Of a DNA stretch of 64,000 bases, positions 13,201 to 26,288 are shown in pieces. A program made the position numbers and the translations under genes. The DNA comes from Tyto alba (lineage: Eukaryota > Chordata > Aves > Strigiformes > Tytonidae), in assembly GCF_018691265.1 (NCBI RefSeq), contig NW_024881321.1, positions 13,085,387 through 13,149,386 of the forward strand, given 5' to 3'. Numbering within the stretch: position 1 is the stretch's first letter; every line of letters begins with the position of its first letter. The notes beneath the pieces are model-generated. The model ran no database searches. It saw only the letters and a list, made by a program, of their open reading frames with translations, and had not been told where the DNA came from.

Positions 13201-14830
13201 ATCTGCTTTACTAATCAAGTTCAACCCAAAATAACACAGTAGATAGAGAGGTACAGCCATAACTTTCACTCAATTACACCCACAGTTAGAAGGCAATTAT
13301 TGTAATCATTTAATAATAAGTAATTAATGCTGGGACCCATATTTTTCCATGAGCCATAGTGTGCAAAAGACATGCCATGCTCAGGTGAACAGTAATTGTG
13401 AAAGCATGCAATGGTCCAAACTAATTGTACACTTAATGCAAATCTTTAGTGGGTGTAAATGAGAATAGTTCTACCATCTATAAAAGAATAATAAGGTAGA
13501 TCCTAAATAAGTCTCAGGGAAGAGATGTGGATCTTCTACTTTTCTGCTGAAGACAGGATTTTGAAAATGCCTTCTGTTGTCAAATTCTGGAAGCATCTAC
13601 CTTAGATCAATGCCTCCACATCAGACCCTGTAATTGCCTGTATGTCTTAATTAGTGCAGAAGTAGGAGGCCCAGCCAGGGAATATCTCCAGTTGATTCAG
13701 GCTTCTCTTCCACTTCGAAATCATGGAAGTCTGTGCTCAAAGCCTGCCTAAGAATGTCAGCAATTCCATTAGGAATTGTGTAGGGTGTCCCACTGCCACT
13801 GCTGAGGCCAAGCCCATCAGAACACTAAATTGCAAATGTAACTCCAGGCATTGCCAACTGGTGTCCCACAAGATGTGCAGCAGCCTGGACACTGAGCACA
13901 TTAATTCACCACCAAAGGAAAAATCGCTTCTTTGAATCTGAAAGCAGATCAAAGATCATACTGTATTCATGGTCTATTGCATGGCTTCTCTTTCAGTAGA
14001 TTTAGAGATATCTGCCACCCTCAACACAAACAACAATTAAATACATTTCTACAAAGAATGTTAACAAAACTTTCTTGTGAATTGCAGAGGAAAGACTTAA
14101 AAAAAGGGATGAGTCTTTCTGTAAGTGCCACTGTTGTGTGACTAGGCCTGAAGGAATCATAAAAGGCCCAAAAGATAACGAAGGTAGCCATGGTCCTGCA
14201 GGGGCAGATAAAAGTCTGTTTTCAAATGGCTGGCTGTCATCACAGACAAGATAAATGGCTTGACAGAATCTGCTGGTCTGTCCAGGATGTTTACTTTAAC
14301 ATTCTTGTCACAGCGTCCAGGAGTGTTTATGTGCTTTCTACAAATATCATTGACTTCAGAAACTCAGTCCTGGGAGCTGGGGCTGGAATCACATGGTTTT
14401 CGGTTTTGCCATCTATAGTTCTTCTGAATTTCTATCTATGCAGTGATCTATTTCAGGTGAAAAAAAAAAAAAAAAAAGTAAACCATATATACCATCCTTG
14501 TGGATAAGTCTTCAGACTTTTCAGTATATGAAATATTATCCTGCCTCATCTTTTAGCCGTTCCAAAAAATATTTAGTTGCTCATACAAGTACCGAGAGAA
14601 AGAAGAAAAGAGATTGAGAAAGTCTTTATTCAGGATGAATCTATAGCCCAGTACTTGATGCAGTCTTGTAGAAAACTTGCATTTAGATTTCATCAAGTGC
14701 TAAAAGGATCTAAAAAAAAGTTTCTCATATGTTGAATGGTTCTTTAATCAGTGCACTGTTAAAAAAAATGTGCAGAACCTTGTTATTTTGTATTTTGTGT
14801 GAAGAAATTAGCTTGAATCCTTGTTTTCAG
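10266..14830. other. Unique AT-rich non-coding DNA
   Basis: No transposon is recognised. It holds poly-A tracts at 12197-12217 and 14460-14477. On the minus strand two donor-like 'acttac' sites (near 10927 and 11051) lie next to short open segments, but their acceptors are weak or the exon would be tiny. The plus-strand frame at 14190-14507 has no recognisable domain and ends in the poly-A. Confidence 0.5.
12197..12217. repeat. Poly-A tract (A21)
   Basis: An uninterrupted A homopolymer. No LINE or SINE body lies upstream, so it does not look like a retroposon tail. Confidence 0.95.
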
Positions 14831-14878
14831 GACATGTTCACCTATGAATCCAGTGAGAAGGACAATACTCTTGCAAAG
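14831..14878 (+). other. Candidate 48-nt phase-0 exon, gene unknown
   Basis: Seen: acceptor-like 'ccttgttttcag' ends at 14830 and donor 'gtgagg' starts at 14879 after AAG. The 48-nt segment is a multiple of three. It is open in frame 0 as DMFTYESSEKDNTLAK, an acidic and polar, coding-like peptide. A second frame is also open. Its phase matches the candidates at 37952, 55133 and 57505. Inference: it may be a constitutive or cassette exon of one host gene on the plus strand. I cannot name the gene, and chance is a real alternative. Confidence 0.3.
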
Positions 14879-15594
14879 GTGAGGCTTAAAGGACACTCCT
14901 CTCAGTGTTCAATGCAACCCCAAGCTAAATAGGAGTCTGTAAATTCACTCAGTTTGTTACTCCTTTCTCTTCTTTCTGCAAGTAAATCTGTGCACTAAAG
15001 TTACTCAGTAGAAAATACCAAATGCACAGTAAGGTACTAAATAAATAAAATAATGCATATTTAAAATTCTTGTGAATCACAGTCTTTAAAAACTACTCCT
15101 TCTTCCTCTGGGACATAAGTAATGTACAAGCTTACAAAGAATATCCAGATACTTGGGGAAGAAGGATTCTTTAAGTGAACCATTGCCTCCTTATAGAGCT
15201 AGCCTTACAGCTATTAATATTTCCCTCAGTATATTTCCATGTTTCAGTGCGGTGCTGGAATGTGCATGTATCTCCCTATACTTATGATATGTAGTAAAAT
15301 TGGTAAAAGTTACTAAACATTACAAAAAAATAAAGTACTAACTGCACATTCATAATGTAATGAAGGCACTCACCTTTCTCTGATTAACTAGAAAGGTTAT
15401 TAAACCTAGAAAAGGGAAAAGAAAACAAAGGATCTTTTTCCCCCCTTCCATTGGTAATTATTCATTCTGAGCAGAACCAATAAATAAGCAAAATTAAACT
15501 CAACAGTCAAATTCACTTTATCTTCCTGCCATCTTACTATATGTAGATTAAAAGCGTTCTGTAAACAAAACCCACTAATATATAATTGGAAAAC
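14879..15594. other. Unique AT-rich non-coding DNA
   Basis: No gene or repeat is recognised between the candidate exon and the LTR that starts at 15595. Confidence 0.6.
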
Positions 15595-15866
15595 TGTCCT
15601 GCTTTCACCTGGAATAAAGTTAATTCTCTTCTTGGTATCTGGTATAGTACTGTGTTTCAGATTTAGGATAAGAATAATGTTGATAACAGAGATGTTTTAG
15701 CTATTGCTGAGCAGTGTTTATACTAAGCCAAGGACTTTTCAGCTTCTCATACTGCCCTGCCAGTGGAGGCTGGAGGCACACAGGAATCTGGGAGGGGACA
15801 CAGTCAGGACAGATGACCCAAACTGGCCAAAGGAGTATTCCATACCTTATGACATCATGCTCAGCA

Positions 15867-15873
15867 TATAAAT
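15867..15873 (+). promoter_or_regulatory. LTR TATA box (TATAAAT)
   Basis: It lies about 270 bp into the LTR and 10 bp downstream of a CRE-like TGACATCA, the normal core-promoter position in this family. Activity is not shown. Confidence 0.6.
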
Positions 15874-16028
15874 TTGAGGGAGTTGGCTGGGAGGTGCTGC
15901 AGTTCAGGGATTGGCTGGACATCGGTCAGTGGGTGGTAAGCAATTGTATTGTGCACCACTTGTTTTCTGTATTCTATTATTATTACTACTTTTATTGTTA
16001 TTATTATGTTCACTTCCTTTTCTGAACT

Positions 16029-16034
16029 ATTAAA
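16029..16034 (+). promoter_or_regulatory. LTR polyadenylation signal (ATTAAA)
   Basis: ATTAAA lies downstream of the TATA box and the ATT-rich R segment, in the family's usual poly(A)-signal position. Confidence 0.5.
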
Positions 16035-17734
16035 ATGTCTTTTTCTCAACCCACAAGTTTTACTGCTTTTTTTTTTTTTTTTTTTTGATTCTCTCACCCA
16101 TCTTACTCAGCAGTGTCAGGGGTGAGTGAGCGGCTGTGTGGTGCTTAATTGCTGGCTGTGATTAAACCATGACAGAGGCAGAATTCACTGCAGTCACTTT
16201 ACATCTGCACAGTGATAAATTGTACTTCAAGTCTGACAATTATAGACCTTACACTCACTTAAAAAAACAGAAGTTACCATTACTTACAAAACACTTAATT
16301 GTCCACATCAGTGGTTTTGTGGTTTACTGCAATGAATAAAATCCATGTGGTTTCATTTAAGAGTGATGTCAATAAAAAAATCATATGCCAAAGACCACCG
16401 ATTTGAAAGACTGAGGTCAGCCTTACAAGCTTTGTAAGGAGAAGCAGCCTTATGCCATGTTTAGATGAAAAAGAATAAAACTAATTGATTTATGTGGTGC
16501 TCATCTTTGATTTCCACATTTTTGTTAGCAAAATAGGCTATTACTTCAACACATTTTCCTACCATATATCCCCAGAAAAAGTATTTTCCATGTTACCTAA
16601 TATGAATTAACTGTCAACATGGGTAAACATGGACAAAAAAAGTTTAATGTAAAATATGCTAAGCAAAAATGAAATAAACACTACAACTGATTATTCAAAT
16701 GGGCCACCAGATGATCTGCAAAAATTCTTCATTCTTCAGAATTAGTCCTGGTAATAATTAGACAGGATGCGATCTACTCAGTAAACTGTAGTGGTCCAAA
16801 CTAAAGTTTTAATATGCCTGCTTCAATCATTTGATACATAACAATACAGATTAGGAAAATTTTGAAGCATACATACAATTTCGAACTCACTAGACATATT
16901 TTGTGATCACAAATATGAACAGGCATTCTGAAGTCTTGATACATATTAGCTTATTGATATAAACATTTTATATCACAACGTTGTCTTGCTGAGAAGTTGC
17001 AAGGTGATCATTTTGGGATGGGTTCTGTTCAACAGCAAATGCAAAATGGATTCCCCAAAGCAACTAAGGGAGTACTACACAGACACTTTCCTGGGTGATT
17101 TTTCTAATGTTTGTAAAATGGAGTAATTCTGAAATAAAATCTAACTATATACAAAGATATGGAAGACTGATTACGAAGTTAACACAGCCATTCTCCAGGG
17201 TTCATTTTGTTAATATATAAATTCCATGAAATTGGAAGAGGGGCAATGCTCCAGCTCTGCCTCATTAATGAGATATGAATCAACACCTTGATATCTATAC
17301 TTCTGAATCTGATAAAAAGTACAAATTTATTGACACTCTGTATTCATGTTGATTGTGCTCCAGGCTGTCTCATGTTTCCATTCCATTCTCAATGATTTTT
17401 TTCTTTTTAGCCTTTATTATCAAAACATATTATTTGTTTTTTGCTCTTGGGCAGAAGGACTCCTTGAAGCTACAACCAACAATAAAGACAAATCAGAATT
17501 ATAAATAAGGCATGATATTTTAATTACAGTTTTTCAAACTGTGAGGGTATTAACTAAAACTAGACTTTTGTTGATAATGGTACTGAATACTTCATTATGG
17601 AACTTTTTTTAAAAAAATAATGTTAAATATTTTTTTCCTAAAAGATAGGCAAGCCTTGGCTACTCATCTTAAAGATCAAGTCAGTTCAAGGAACTCCAAC
17701 ACATTTTGTTATGAATAAAGACAGATGAAATAAC

Positions 17735-17737
<3 letters not shown>

Positions 17738-17766
<29 letters not shown>
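17738..17766. repeat. Poly-T tract (T29)
   Basis: An uninterrupted T homopolymer with no adjacent retroposon body. Confidence 0.95.
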
Positions 17767-18148
17767 CCCTGTACTTAAAGCAACAGTGCTGATTTCCAAA
17801 CCTCTGTCTGGTCATAACTTCCCACGTTCATTCTTTACTAACCCATTTTCATAAGATTTTCCCAGTCATTTTAAAAAACACAGAGTAATACTAAACTAAT
17901 TGAATGCACACATCCAAATTAAACAGTTCTAATGCAGAAGTTGGCATTTTTATTGGCTTAGCAATATTCCACTATTCAATAGACTGAAGTCAATTCCTTG
18001 ATGCTTCCTTTTTCTCTCATCTTGAAGTGGAGTTGTCTTAGTTAACTTCCTTGTGGCTAAACCTGTCCTTCTTATAAAACATCCAAAAGAATTGTGACAT
18101 TTCTTGGCAGTCTGAGCAGTAGTGTCAAGCACTCAGTGTTAATCCATG

Positions 18149-18182
18149 CATAGCCATGGCCTCATTCATAGCCATGGCCTCA
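18149..18182. repeat. Two-copy 18-bp tandem duplication
   Basis: CATAGCCATGGCCTCA occurs at 18149-18164 and again, identically, at 18167-18182, separated by TT. It is a small, apparently recent tandem duplication carrying the palindrome GCCATGGC twice. Confidence 0.9.
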
Positions 18183-20043
18183 GGATTGTTGCCCACTGGC
18201 TAGGCACTGCAGAGAAACTTGCATTGATATTTGCCTTTTCAAACTAAATCTCCAAACCTGCCCATTCATGGTCACTTTGTGTAGGGATGAAGGCTCAGTT
18301 TAGCCAGATTAACTTCAGGTAATTACTGAAAACAAAGTAGGTTTCTGTAGACCTCTATGAAAAGACACAGACTCTTTCCAGTGGATGAATCATCCTTTGG
18401 AAATGCCTATTTCTTCATGGATAAAAACTAGGTACTTGCGACCCTAATTTTAGTGCTCTTAAGAGCATCAAAATTAATTTCAGTGGTTTAGGTAGCTACC
18501 CTAAATCAGTTGAGTAATTCCAGGCATAAATTTACACTAGAAGTACACTAGGGGTCCTGTTAGAGATTCATAGGAGTAAGGCAAGAAGCAAAAAAGGTGG
18601 CCATACCTCATTGTTTAGGATGAAGGAAAAACAAAATTACAGAGCAGGAGAAGACATAGGATTTAAACACATGGGAAGCAATTTAGGGAAGTACTGTGAA
18701 TATTTTAAAAGCAACAATATTTAGTGAACAAATAAATTTTTAACTGACAGGCATTTTTCTGTTTGCAAGCTTTCACTACTTTTTTACTGTACAAACAAAA
18801 TAGGATTTCTGTCTTTTAAAAACAGCAAGGAAACACTGACTGTTCCTATATTACAATGGAAGTAAGGCACAGGAGAAAGACACAGAAAATCTCAAATGAT
18901 GACATAAGTTCTGAGACCCAGAAGCATACTTGGTGTTAATTGAGACCAGTATAGTAGGTCAAACTCAATGTCCTTTGTACAAAAGTGGAGTTAAACTATT
19001 TTTTTTATAAGTAGGAAGTCCTTACAAAAAAACCCTAAATATTTAAGAATGGATTTTCATTCTTCCTCTTTTTAATTTAAAGAAACACTGCCATAATATG
19101 AGAAGAAAGTAACTGAACACTCTCACATCCTATATACTTATTCAGATTTGTTGCTAAGGGTCAAATTCTGTCCTCTGATGTGCATCCCAGGAAAGACTTA
19201 GTGTGCAGAGACTTGCAAGAGCATAGTCTCTGACTCACTAATTTTTCTCTAACCCTAAGTTACTTCCCAAAGGAGCTGCTGCTTTCTGATAGATTTATAG
19301 AGAGATTTCTGTCTCCAGATGGCACACAAATGCAGTTAACCTTAAATCAGTGATAATATCAAAGCAAAAGATACCATGAAACACTTCAGTGTCTTTTCAT
19401 ACATAGAGCAATTTTGACAATGGTAGGTTTCTCAGCTTACATTCTATCAACAACATGAAAAAAAAAAATTAATCACAGAAGTCAGGAAGGATACACAAAT
19501 GTTATATTCTATATGACAGGTGCTCTTCAACACTGGTCTATACACCCGGCTTCCCAATCACTCCTCTTAGGCAACATGCAGGAGAACAACAGTTTCTTCT
19601 AATCTAGAAACCCAGGTCTACCTATCAAGAAGTAGGAGCAAATAGCTCAGAATTCATCCCAGAAAAAGACAGGACACAACTGGAGCATGTAGCCTAACCC
19701 ATGAAATGGGATTCACTCTTGCATTGCATCTCAACTTTGAAATAGCCAAGGAGAGACACACCTCTCCTTAGGGAGAATTGAAATATCTGGGTCCATGTTT
19801 CTTCTAAGTCTAGAAATTTCCTTGGGCAAACTTCACTGGCTTTCTTGTAATTTACACCAAAGAAAAATATGGACTCAAATATTTTTATGCCACAGGTTAT
19901 ATCTACTGAAAAATCAATAACACTCATGAAGATGGCTCGTGAAGATCTGATAAGTAAATTCATTAATACTTCTGAGATACTCAAGCAGGATAGAAGTCCA
20001 CAAAACCAGGTATTTCAGACCAGAATAACTCCAAATCAATTCT

Positions 20044-20045
<2 letters not shown>

Positions 20046-20076
<31 letters not shown>
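20046..20076. repeat. Poly-T tract (T31)
   Basis: The longest uninterrupted T run in the window. The lysine- or phenylalanine-rich frames across it are artefacts. Confidence 0.95.
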
Positions 20077-20077
<1 letters not shown>

Positions 20078-23000
20078 TGATGGATAGAAAATATATAACT
20101 GAAAAGAAAAAGAAACATAAAAGGAAGAGAGTCATTATTAAACTGTACAGCTTCTTGCCACCACACATGTTTATATACTGCAAATCTTTAATATATTAAA
20201 TTTAGCAGAAATGTAAATAGATTTCCTGAATTCCTCCAAGACACACTGAATTTCTGATAAACAGACTGTCAAAATATTCCACGGAGCTTCTTCTATATGA
20301 TTTTTAGGTAGCTGTGGAAGCATTTTTTTTCAAGACTTGTTCTGCTAAAACCAGAAGGGACTGGGATCTCCATCTCTCAGTTTTCTATATTTTATAACAC
20401 TGTTAGCATCATTGCAATTATGTTTGCTTTGATCTTGATGCAAGAGCCAGAATTCTGAAAAGTAGTAAGGATGTCTTACTTCATGTATATCAATGAATAA
20501 TTCACTCTGAAGTCACTAACAACTCATTTATCAGTATACCTCACCTTTATTTGGGTCAAAATGAACTTTTAAAATCATCAAGCCGTAACTTTGGAAAACA
20601 ACAGCGCTTTATTTTTTTAAATCAGAAAATAAAAAATATATTTAAAATTTTAATTAAAAAAACCCAGAAAATAAATCATTAATATATGTAGGCTTTACAA
20701 TGTGTGAAAGTGAAGAGAAAGATAATGAGACTGGATTAGTATTGGTCCTAAACCTATAGTCCCCTACCGTGGCAGATCCATAGGCAATGACATTCCGTAA
20801 GAAGAATCTGAAACATCCTATTACATTCTTTCTATTGTTTCCCACATTATTATATCAATATTCAGTGAGTGTGAGCTAAATTAAAGCCAAAATTTTCCCT
20901 CTGTATCATAAATTGAGAACATTGCCTAACAGATCAGAGAATGCAAGAAGTAAAGGCAAAACATAATCTGATAGAATTTCCCTGAGTCTGGTATTCTATC
21001 AAACCCATTTCTGTTTTTTTACATCTATAAATTTGTAGGCATCTAGTGATGCTACAATGCAGGCTTACAGCAATTTCAGATATATATTTCCTCTTCTCAT
21101 CTTTCTTCAGAAAATCCCATTTGGATGTGATCAGGACAGTCCAAAAAAGTATGGGTGTAAGAGAAAGGTTTGGGTTTTTTTCCATCTGTTTTTCAGTCTC
21201 CCTCCTGATTATACTAAAAAACCCTAAAGAACCAAACAAAACAAACATGCCCACAATTTTCCTGTAGATACATTAAGAGCTTATTTATGTTTTACTGGAA
21301 GAGCCTGGAAGTCCAGTTGTCTCACTGAAGAATTGGATGGGCAGCAAAAGTGTCAGTTCTGGTTTTATGATGTACATCCAAAATGCTAGATTTAATCCTC
21401 AGATTATTTTAGCAGATTGTGCTGAGAAAGGAATGACTTCAGCTCTCCATTACTCTTGGCTCTGAAATTGTTGAGCTAGAGTTAAGCTATTGTAACAGCT
21501 TTTTCAATCTTTTCAAACGTGCACTTGAATTAAGAAGTGCAGTCAAGTTGGTAAATTTAAATTGCCTTGACACTGAAAATGTCAGTTCAAGCTGAAACAA
21601 AATTGTTTTGAAAACTAGTAATTTAATACAAATTGACTATATTACAAAGTAAGCATATATTTGAGTATGCAAGCCCCATCAGATGCTATTCATTATACTC
21701 CCTGAGAACCTGTGAAAAAATAATATTCTATACGACTTTTCCTTATGAAACAGTATCAAATATATTATCACATGAAAGGAGAGAAAATGTGTGTTGTAAA
21801 CCCACACAATCTGATGACCAAATTTCTTCTGTTATTCCCACATAGCAACAGAAGCATAGTACATATGCCTCCATAGGTACTGTCCATTTCATCCTTTGTC
21901 AAACAACCAAGATTTATAAGGTCTCAAAACCAATTCCCAGTTCTACATTATGCTGGATACATAAAACACTCAGATAATTTTAAAGAAATGTATTTAAGTT
22001 GCTCTGCCTTCTCTGTACAGTCGTTGGAGCAAAAGAATCACCTTAAGGGCATTTCAGCATTGAAATTGGTACAGTCACTGAGAAAGCTTGTCTTTCTTCA
22101 CTGTCTGGTCATTAGCACTGATAAAATAAAATAAAAAAGATCTTCTTGATCTCAGTTCCTTTGGGACTCATTGAGGATGTTCTCAAAAGATCAGCTTACC
22201 TATGTGATACTATGCACTCAGAACTACACTCACACTGTCATCATCATCTGCTAAATTCACTATCCACTTTTGTCTGATTTTTCAAGAACAGTATAGTGTT
22301 CAGTCTGGTACAAAAAAACCTGCAGCACAGGCTATTTCTTTAAAATGCTGCATTTTCTCCCATTTTAAATAACTCAAGCAACAGGGCTTCCACCACCTCC
22401 CCTGCAAGACTATTAGCATTAAGTTTTCCTCATATGCTATTCTCCTTTGTATTACTAATTCACATATTTTATTATGTTCATTAATAATATGCATTGCTGT
22501 AATAATAGGTATTTAGTACTCCTTTCCTTCAACTATCAAATTTTATTCTTGTAAGCATGTAGTTATTAATGCTTTAGAGACTTTGTCATAAGCACAGTAT
22601 CCAAAGCGGGTATTTTTTCACTGTGGCGTGACTCCACTTTTCTCGTATTAATTTAGCTTTTCCTATATACTTCTTCGCAATGATTATTGGTTTTGGTTTG
22701 CTGCATTATTATTCTTACTGACACTGTAATTGCTATCATATATAGCAATCTGTTTATAAATAAACATGTGGATGAACAGCAGAAAACAAGCCACCAAAAT
22801 AATGTAATGAGTAGTAATTTGCATTTAGCAGAACATCACAAAATTGCACAAAGTAACAAGAGAGAGAAATAAATATTTTTCATATTATATCCAAAACTCT
22901 GATCTTCTCTAAATAATCTGAGGTTTATTGATTACCTACTGGGAACAAGCTCTGATCTGAGATAGGGACATACCATTAACCCTGACAGTAAACCAAACTT

Positions 23001-23118
23001 GACCACGAATAACGCTGCTTGGGAAATAATTTTCCCACCAAGGTTTACTTTGCAAGTTTTCATAAACTTTCTCATTTTACAACTGAACAAGCAGAGGCCT
23101 TTCAAAGTTTCTCCAGAG

Positions 23119-23290
23119 TAGGGAGAGAGCTTTGTTCACTCCAGAATAACAAACAAAGGACAAGAAGATGCCAGTGGGGCCGGGAGCCGTGCAACCCCCA
23201 GGAGGACTGTGTTCAAGTCCCTTACACAACTGAGGCAAAGCAGGGGTGGGAACTTTTATCTGTATCCCAGTGAATGTCAGTTACTGAATG
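23119..23290 (+). repeat. Possible relic of an ancient sauropsid SINE-like repeat
   Basis: The segment contains 'ggactgtgttcaagtccctt', which resembles a tRNA-type B box (GTTCAAGTCC). After it comes 'gaggcaaagcaggggtgggaactt...atcccagtgaatg'. This resembles, from memory, old turtle and crocodile repeats with 'ttcaagtccc...ctgaggcagag.ggg.cttgaacc...tatcccaggtgag'. It is more GC-rich than its surroundings. It is not a functional tRNA gene, because no cloverleaf is evident. The family assignment is an inference from motif order only. Confidence 0.3.
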
Positions 23291-25009
23291 TTATAGAGTA
23301 AGTATTTCCTCTCTCTTTTCTGAAAATGCTCAATGGATGTGGGAAATATTTCTTGGGACAATCTGGCATGTTTCTGATCAAACTATGATTTTGCTGAATT
23401 TGTGTTTTCTAACAAAAACCCCACACTCTTTCTGGAAAAAATCAGTTCTTATGGTTCCAGCCGTATACTAGAAAACAAAACATTGGTCTAGACAGCAGAC
23501 CACACTGAGCCAGGTCTCAGCTGATGAACTCTTGTCCCAGTGTAGCTTATCATTACAGAAATGTTACATCTTTATTTACTCTTTACTCACAAGATATTAA
23601 GTATTTGTGTTTCAGAATATTTTCCTCCATTAAACATTTTTCCCTTAATTTTCAATTTTTCTTGTTTCTTCCCCCTGCCTCCTTAACTTTGCTTTCTTAT
23701 TACTGGTTGTTCAGCATTTTCAGCTACATAATAAGAGGAAAAAAAAAAAAAAAAAAAGAGGTTAGGTCTTTCAATGGAAAAAGTGAGACTACTATTTCTC
23801 TGTTGAGAAAATATTAAAATATTTTTCAAATTGTTTTATAAACTTGTTTCAACCAGCAGTATTTATTGGAGAAACTCCTAATGAAAGCTCTGTTGATTTA
23901 TGCAGGCAAAGGGTCTGACCCCAAGAGTTCTTGCTATAACAGAGAGAACAATAAAGCCAAGAAAATACTGTTGTTACCTGGACATACGTCAGTATATATC
24001 AAATACTGAAAGCATGGAAAGAGCATTTCACTCAGATTCATAAATAATTTCCATTCACTATATCTCCTTAGAAAAAGCCAGAAAATTAAATAATTAGATA
24101 TAGTCATAGCTGACATTTTAATTTATTTTAATGAGGACAGCAATATACCTTTTTTCAGCACAAAAAATCATTGTGTTTTGACAAAAGCACATTATGTTGT
24201 CTCACAATGAAAGTGCTGCAGAAACAACTGTTGAGAGCATAATAATATAAAGTGAATATATGATGAAGATCTTTTTTCTGGTATATTTGTATTTATGAAT
24301 ATTACACATCAAAGGTTGCTGGGGCATGGTACTCTTTTACTTACACATTCACTAGAGAAGAAAAGGATCATAACTTAAAAAAGACAAAGCTTCAAATATA
24401 TTCAGCTGTTCCTCCCCCTCATGAATGAATGAATAAGTATTAATATACTTTCAGCTATTACTTTAACCACTAAAGTGACAGTATTCTTTAATACACTTTT
24501 GTCACAATTTTAATAGTGGCAAAATGTTAGAAAATAATTAAAAAATAGCTATCTGAAGTTAGCTTCTGCTAGAGCCAGCTCCACCAGGACAAGGCCAGGA
24601 CAAAGACAAGGCCTAATTCTGTGAGTACTGACATCTTACACAAGCCCAGGAATTCATCATGACTGCAGTTCATATGTGTTGGGGCAGTACTTGCCTGAAA
24701 AACATGAATAATATATAAGATAAACTCAGCTGAACCCAGATTTACTATCTACTAAACTGAATCAGTATCTGTCTTAGCTTACAGGTATCTCCATTTCTAC
24801 TTCTATGAAAAAACAAAACAAAACAAAACACAAAAAACAATTAAGCAAGGTTCTGATGGATGGAGAACCTCAGAAATTCTATTACTCTGTTTAAAAAATA
24901 GGTTTCTCATACAATGTATTTCCTATGTGTGATCTAAATCCCTGCATCCAATATTAAATATCTTTTTTTCTGATATTTCCCAAATGCTTCTGGTACTGCA
25001 CATAGGATT
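23291..25009. other. Unique AT-rich non-coding DNA
   Basis: Nothing is recognised apart from a poly-A tract (23739-23757) and an (AAAAC)n run (24808-24840). Confidence 0.6.
24808..24840. repeat. (AAAAC)n simple repeat
   Basis: About four to five AAAAC units with A-rich edges. Confidence 0.9.
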
Positions 25010-25310
25010 TGAGTTGAAATAAAGGAAAATTTGCACCATTGGCTTCCTCTTGGCCATCTCACGCAGCTGAAACAAGAAGGAGTGGTGCTGGGAAGGCATG
25101 GAGCTGCCTGCTCCAGCACCGGCCTCTGCAACTGGAAGACAAAACTTATGGGCAAAGACCATCATCTGTTTAGTCCTTCGCCTGATCAGCAGCAACCACT
25201 ATTGGAGGCTGAAAACACCAGTAGGGCATCTTGACCCATTAAAAAGGGACCTCTGCTGGCCTCCAAGTCAGCCCACCCAGAGCCAGGGGAATTTAGTGAG
25301 CAGCTGAGTC
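25010..25310. other. Locally GC-rich islet, identity unknown
   Basis: The block with 'ggagctgcctgctccagcaccggcctctgcaac' and 'gcccacccagagccagggg' is clearly richer in G and C than its AT-rich neighbours. Overlapping frames are open on both strands: 67-69 codons on plus, up to 90 on minus. On the minus strand a pyrimidine tract ending 'ccttcttgtttcag' is followed by CTGCGTGAGATGGCC. I do not recognise a repeat family or protein. It could be a remnant of an old transposon, an exon or a regulatory element. Confidence 0.35.
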
Positions 25311-26288
25311 AGCTATTTCACTATTTTTGCGGTGTGTCCCAAAGCAGATTAAACACAACGTAAAGCGTGATCACCTCAGTGTACCTGCACTGCTGGGCAC
25401 TGTCTTGAGAAATCAATCTTAAATGGCAAAGCTTTGAAAAGATTTATATAGTTTAAACAATGAGAAATCAAAAGACATAGTAAGTTGACAGAACATAAAC
25501 AATTTGATTTTGGATCATTCCCAGTTCTCAGTTTCCCAGTCCGCACAGATGGATATAGTATTTGTAAACAAAATTAGGAGGAAATATGCTGACTGTGTCT
25601 TGTTGAGAATTAAATCTCTAGCAATACTTTTTGTTGGACAGAGCAGAGTTATGCAGTCTAAAAGTAGAAATGACATCTTTCATGGCCACCTTAAAAAATG
25701 ATGATTTCAAAGTACTATTAAAAAAGAAGACTTACAGTTCCAGAAGGGTAAAAAGGCATACAAATTTCAAAACTGTCAGCAAAGAAGTATGAAACAAGAT
25801 TTAGTTAACAGCAAAGAGGACTTTGGTTATTTACTTTGTAACATGTGGTGAGGCCCAAGTACAGCACAATGTCCCGTGCTATTAAGTAAAGAGATTAGAT
25901 GTAAGGATGGAAACTGTAACTTAGTGCATCCCAGTAAACACTCAGAAAGATGTCACACTTCTTGAAGATTTCCCAGTAAAAAAGGTAATCACAGGCGTTT
26001 GTTACAGAGATCTGTGACCTGGTCGTTACCCTACAGCCCTTTATCATTGTAACCCCTCTTACTTCTTATGCCTCACACTAAATTCTAGAACAAGATTTTT
26101 ATTTTCATAATGCTCCAACATCTCCTTAACCTAACCTTTACATAATCTTCAGAAGACAGTTACTTTCATTTCATATTAAACATTTATTCTGAGACTAAAT
26201 TACACGGCTGCTTGCTTCCAACCAACAAAATTGCTTTGCTGGGTGTTTGTTTCTGTTTTGTAGGTGTGGGGTTTTTTTTGTTTTTTGG
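25311..26288. other. Unique AT-rich non-coding DNA
   Basis: No repeat family or gene is recognised. Confidence 0.6.

Larger units (their letters stand above)
15595..16174 (+). mobile_element. Solitary 580-bp avian ERVL-type LTR
   Basis: It starts TGTCCTGCTTTCACCTGG and ends GATTAAACCATGACA, close to the usual TGTCCTGG...AACCACGACA of this bird LTR family. It carries the diagnostic 'aaggacttttcagcttctcat', 'gacccaaactggccaaagg', 'ggtgg.aagcaattg.attgtgca' and '(att)n' blocks. U3 contains a CRE-like TGACATCA (15850-15857) and TATAAAT. R carries ATTAAA (16029-16034). A T20 tract lies near the 3' end (16067-16086). Flanking 5-mers (aaaac, gaggc) do not match, so the target duplication is lost or an end is rearranged. 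There is no internal retroviral sequence. Confidence 0.92.
16175..23118. other. Long unique AT-rich non-coding stretch
   Basis: Seven kilobases without a recognisable transposon or exon. It contains poly-T tracts at 17738-17766 and 20046-20076 and a small direct duplication at 18149-18182. An acceptor-like tract near 17458 (ttgctcttgggcag) is followed by short open frames but no donor. Confidence 0.55.

Noticed and set aside
23119..23290. Functional tRNA gene suggested by a B-box-like motif
   Set aside because: No A box at the right distance and no acceptor stem or cloverleaf can be drawn. At most it is a degenerate SINE-like relic.
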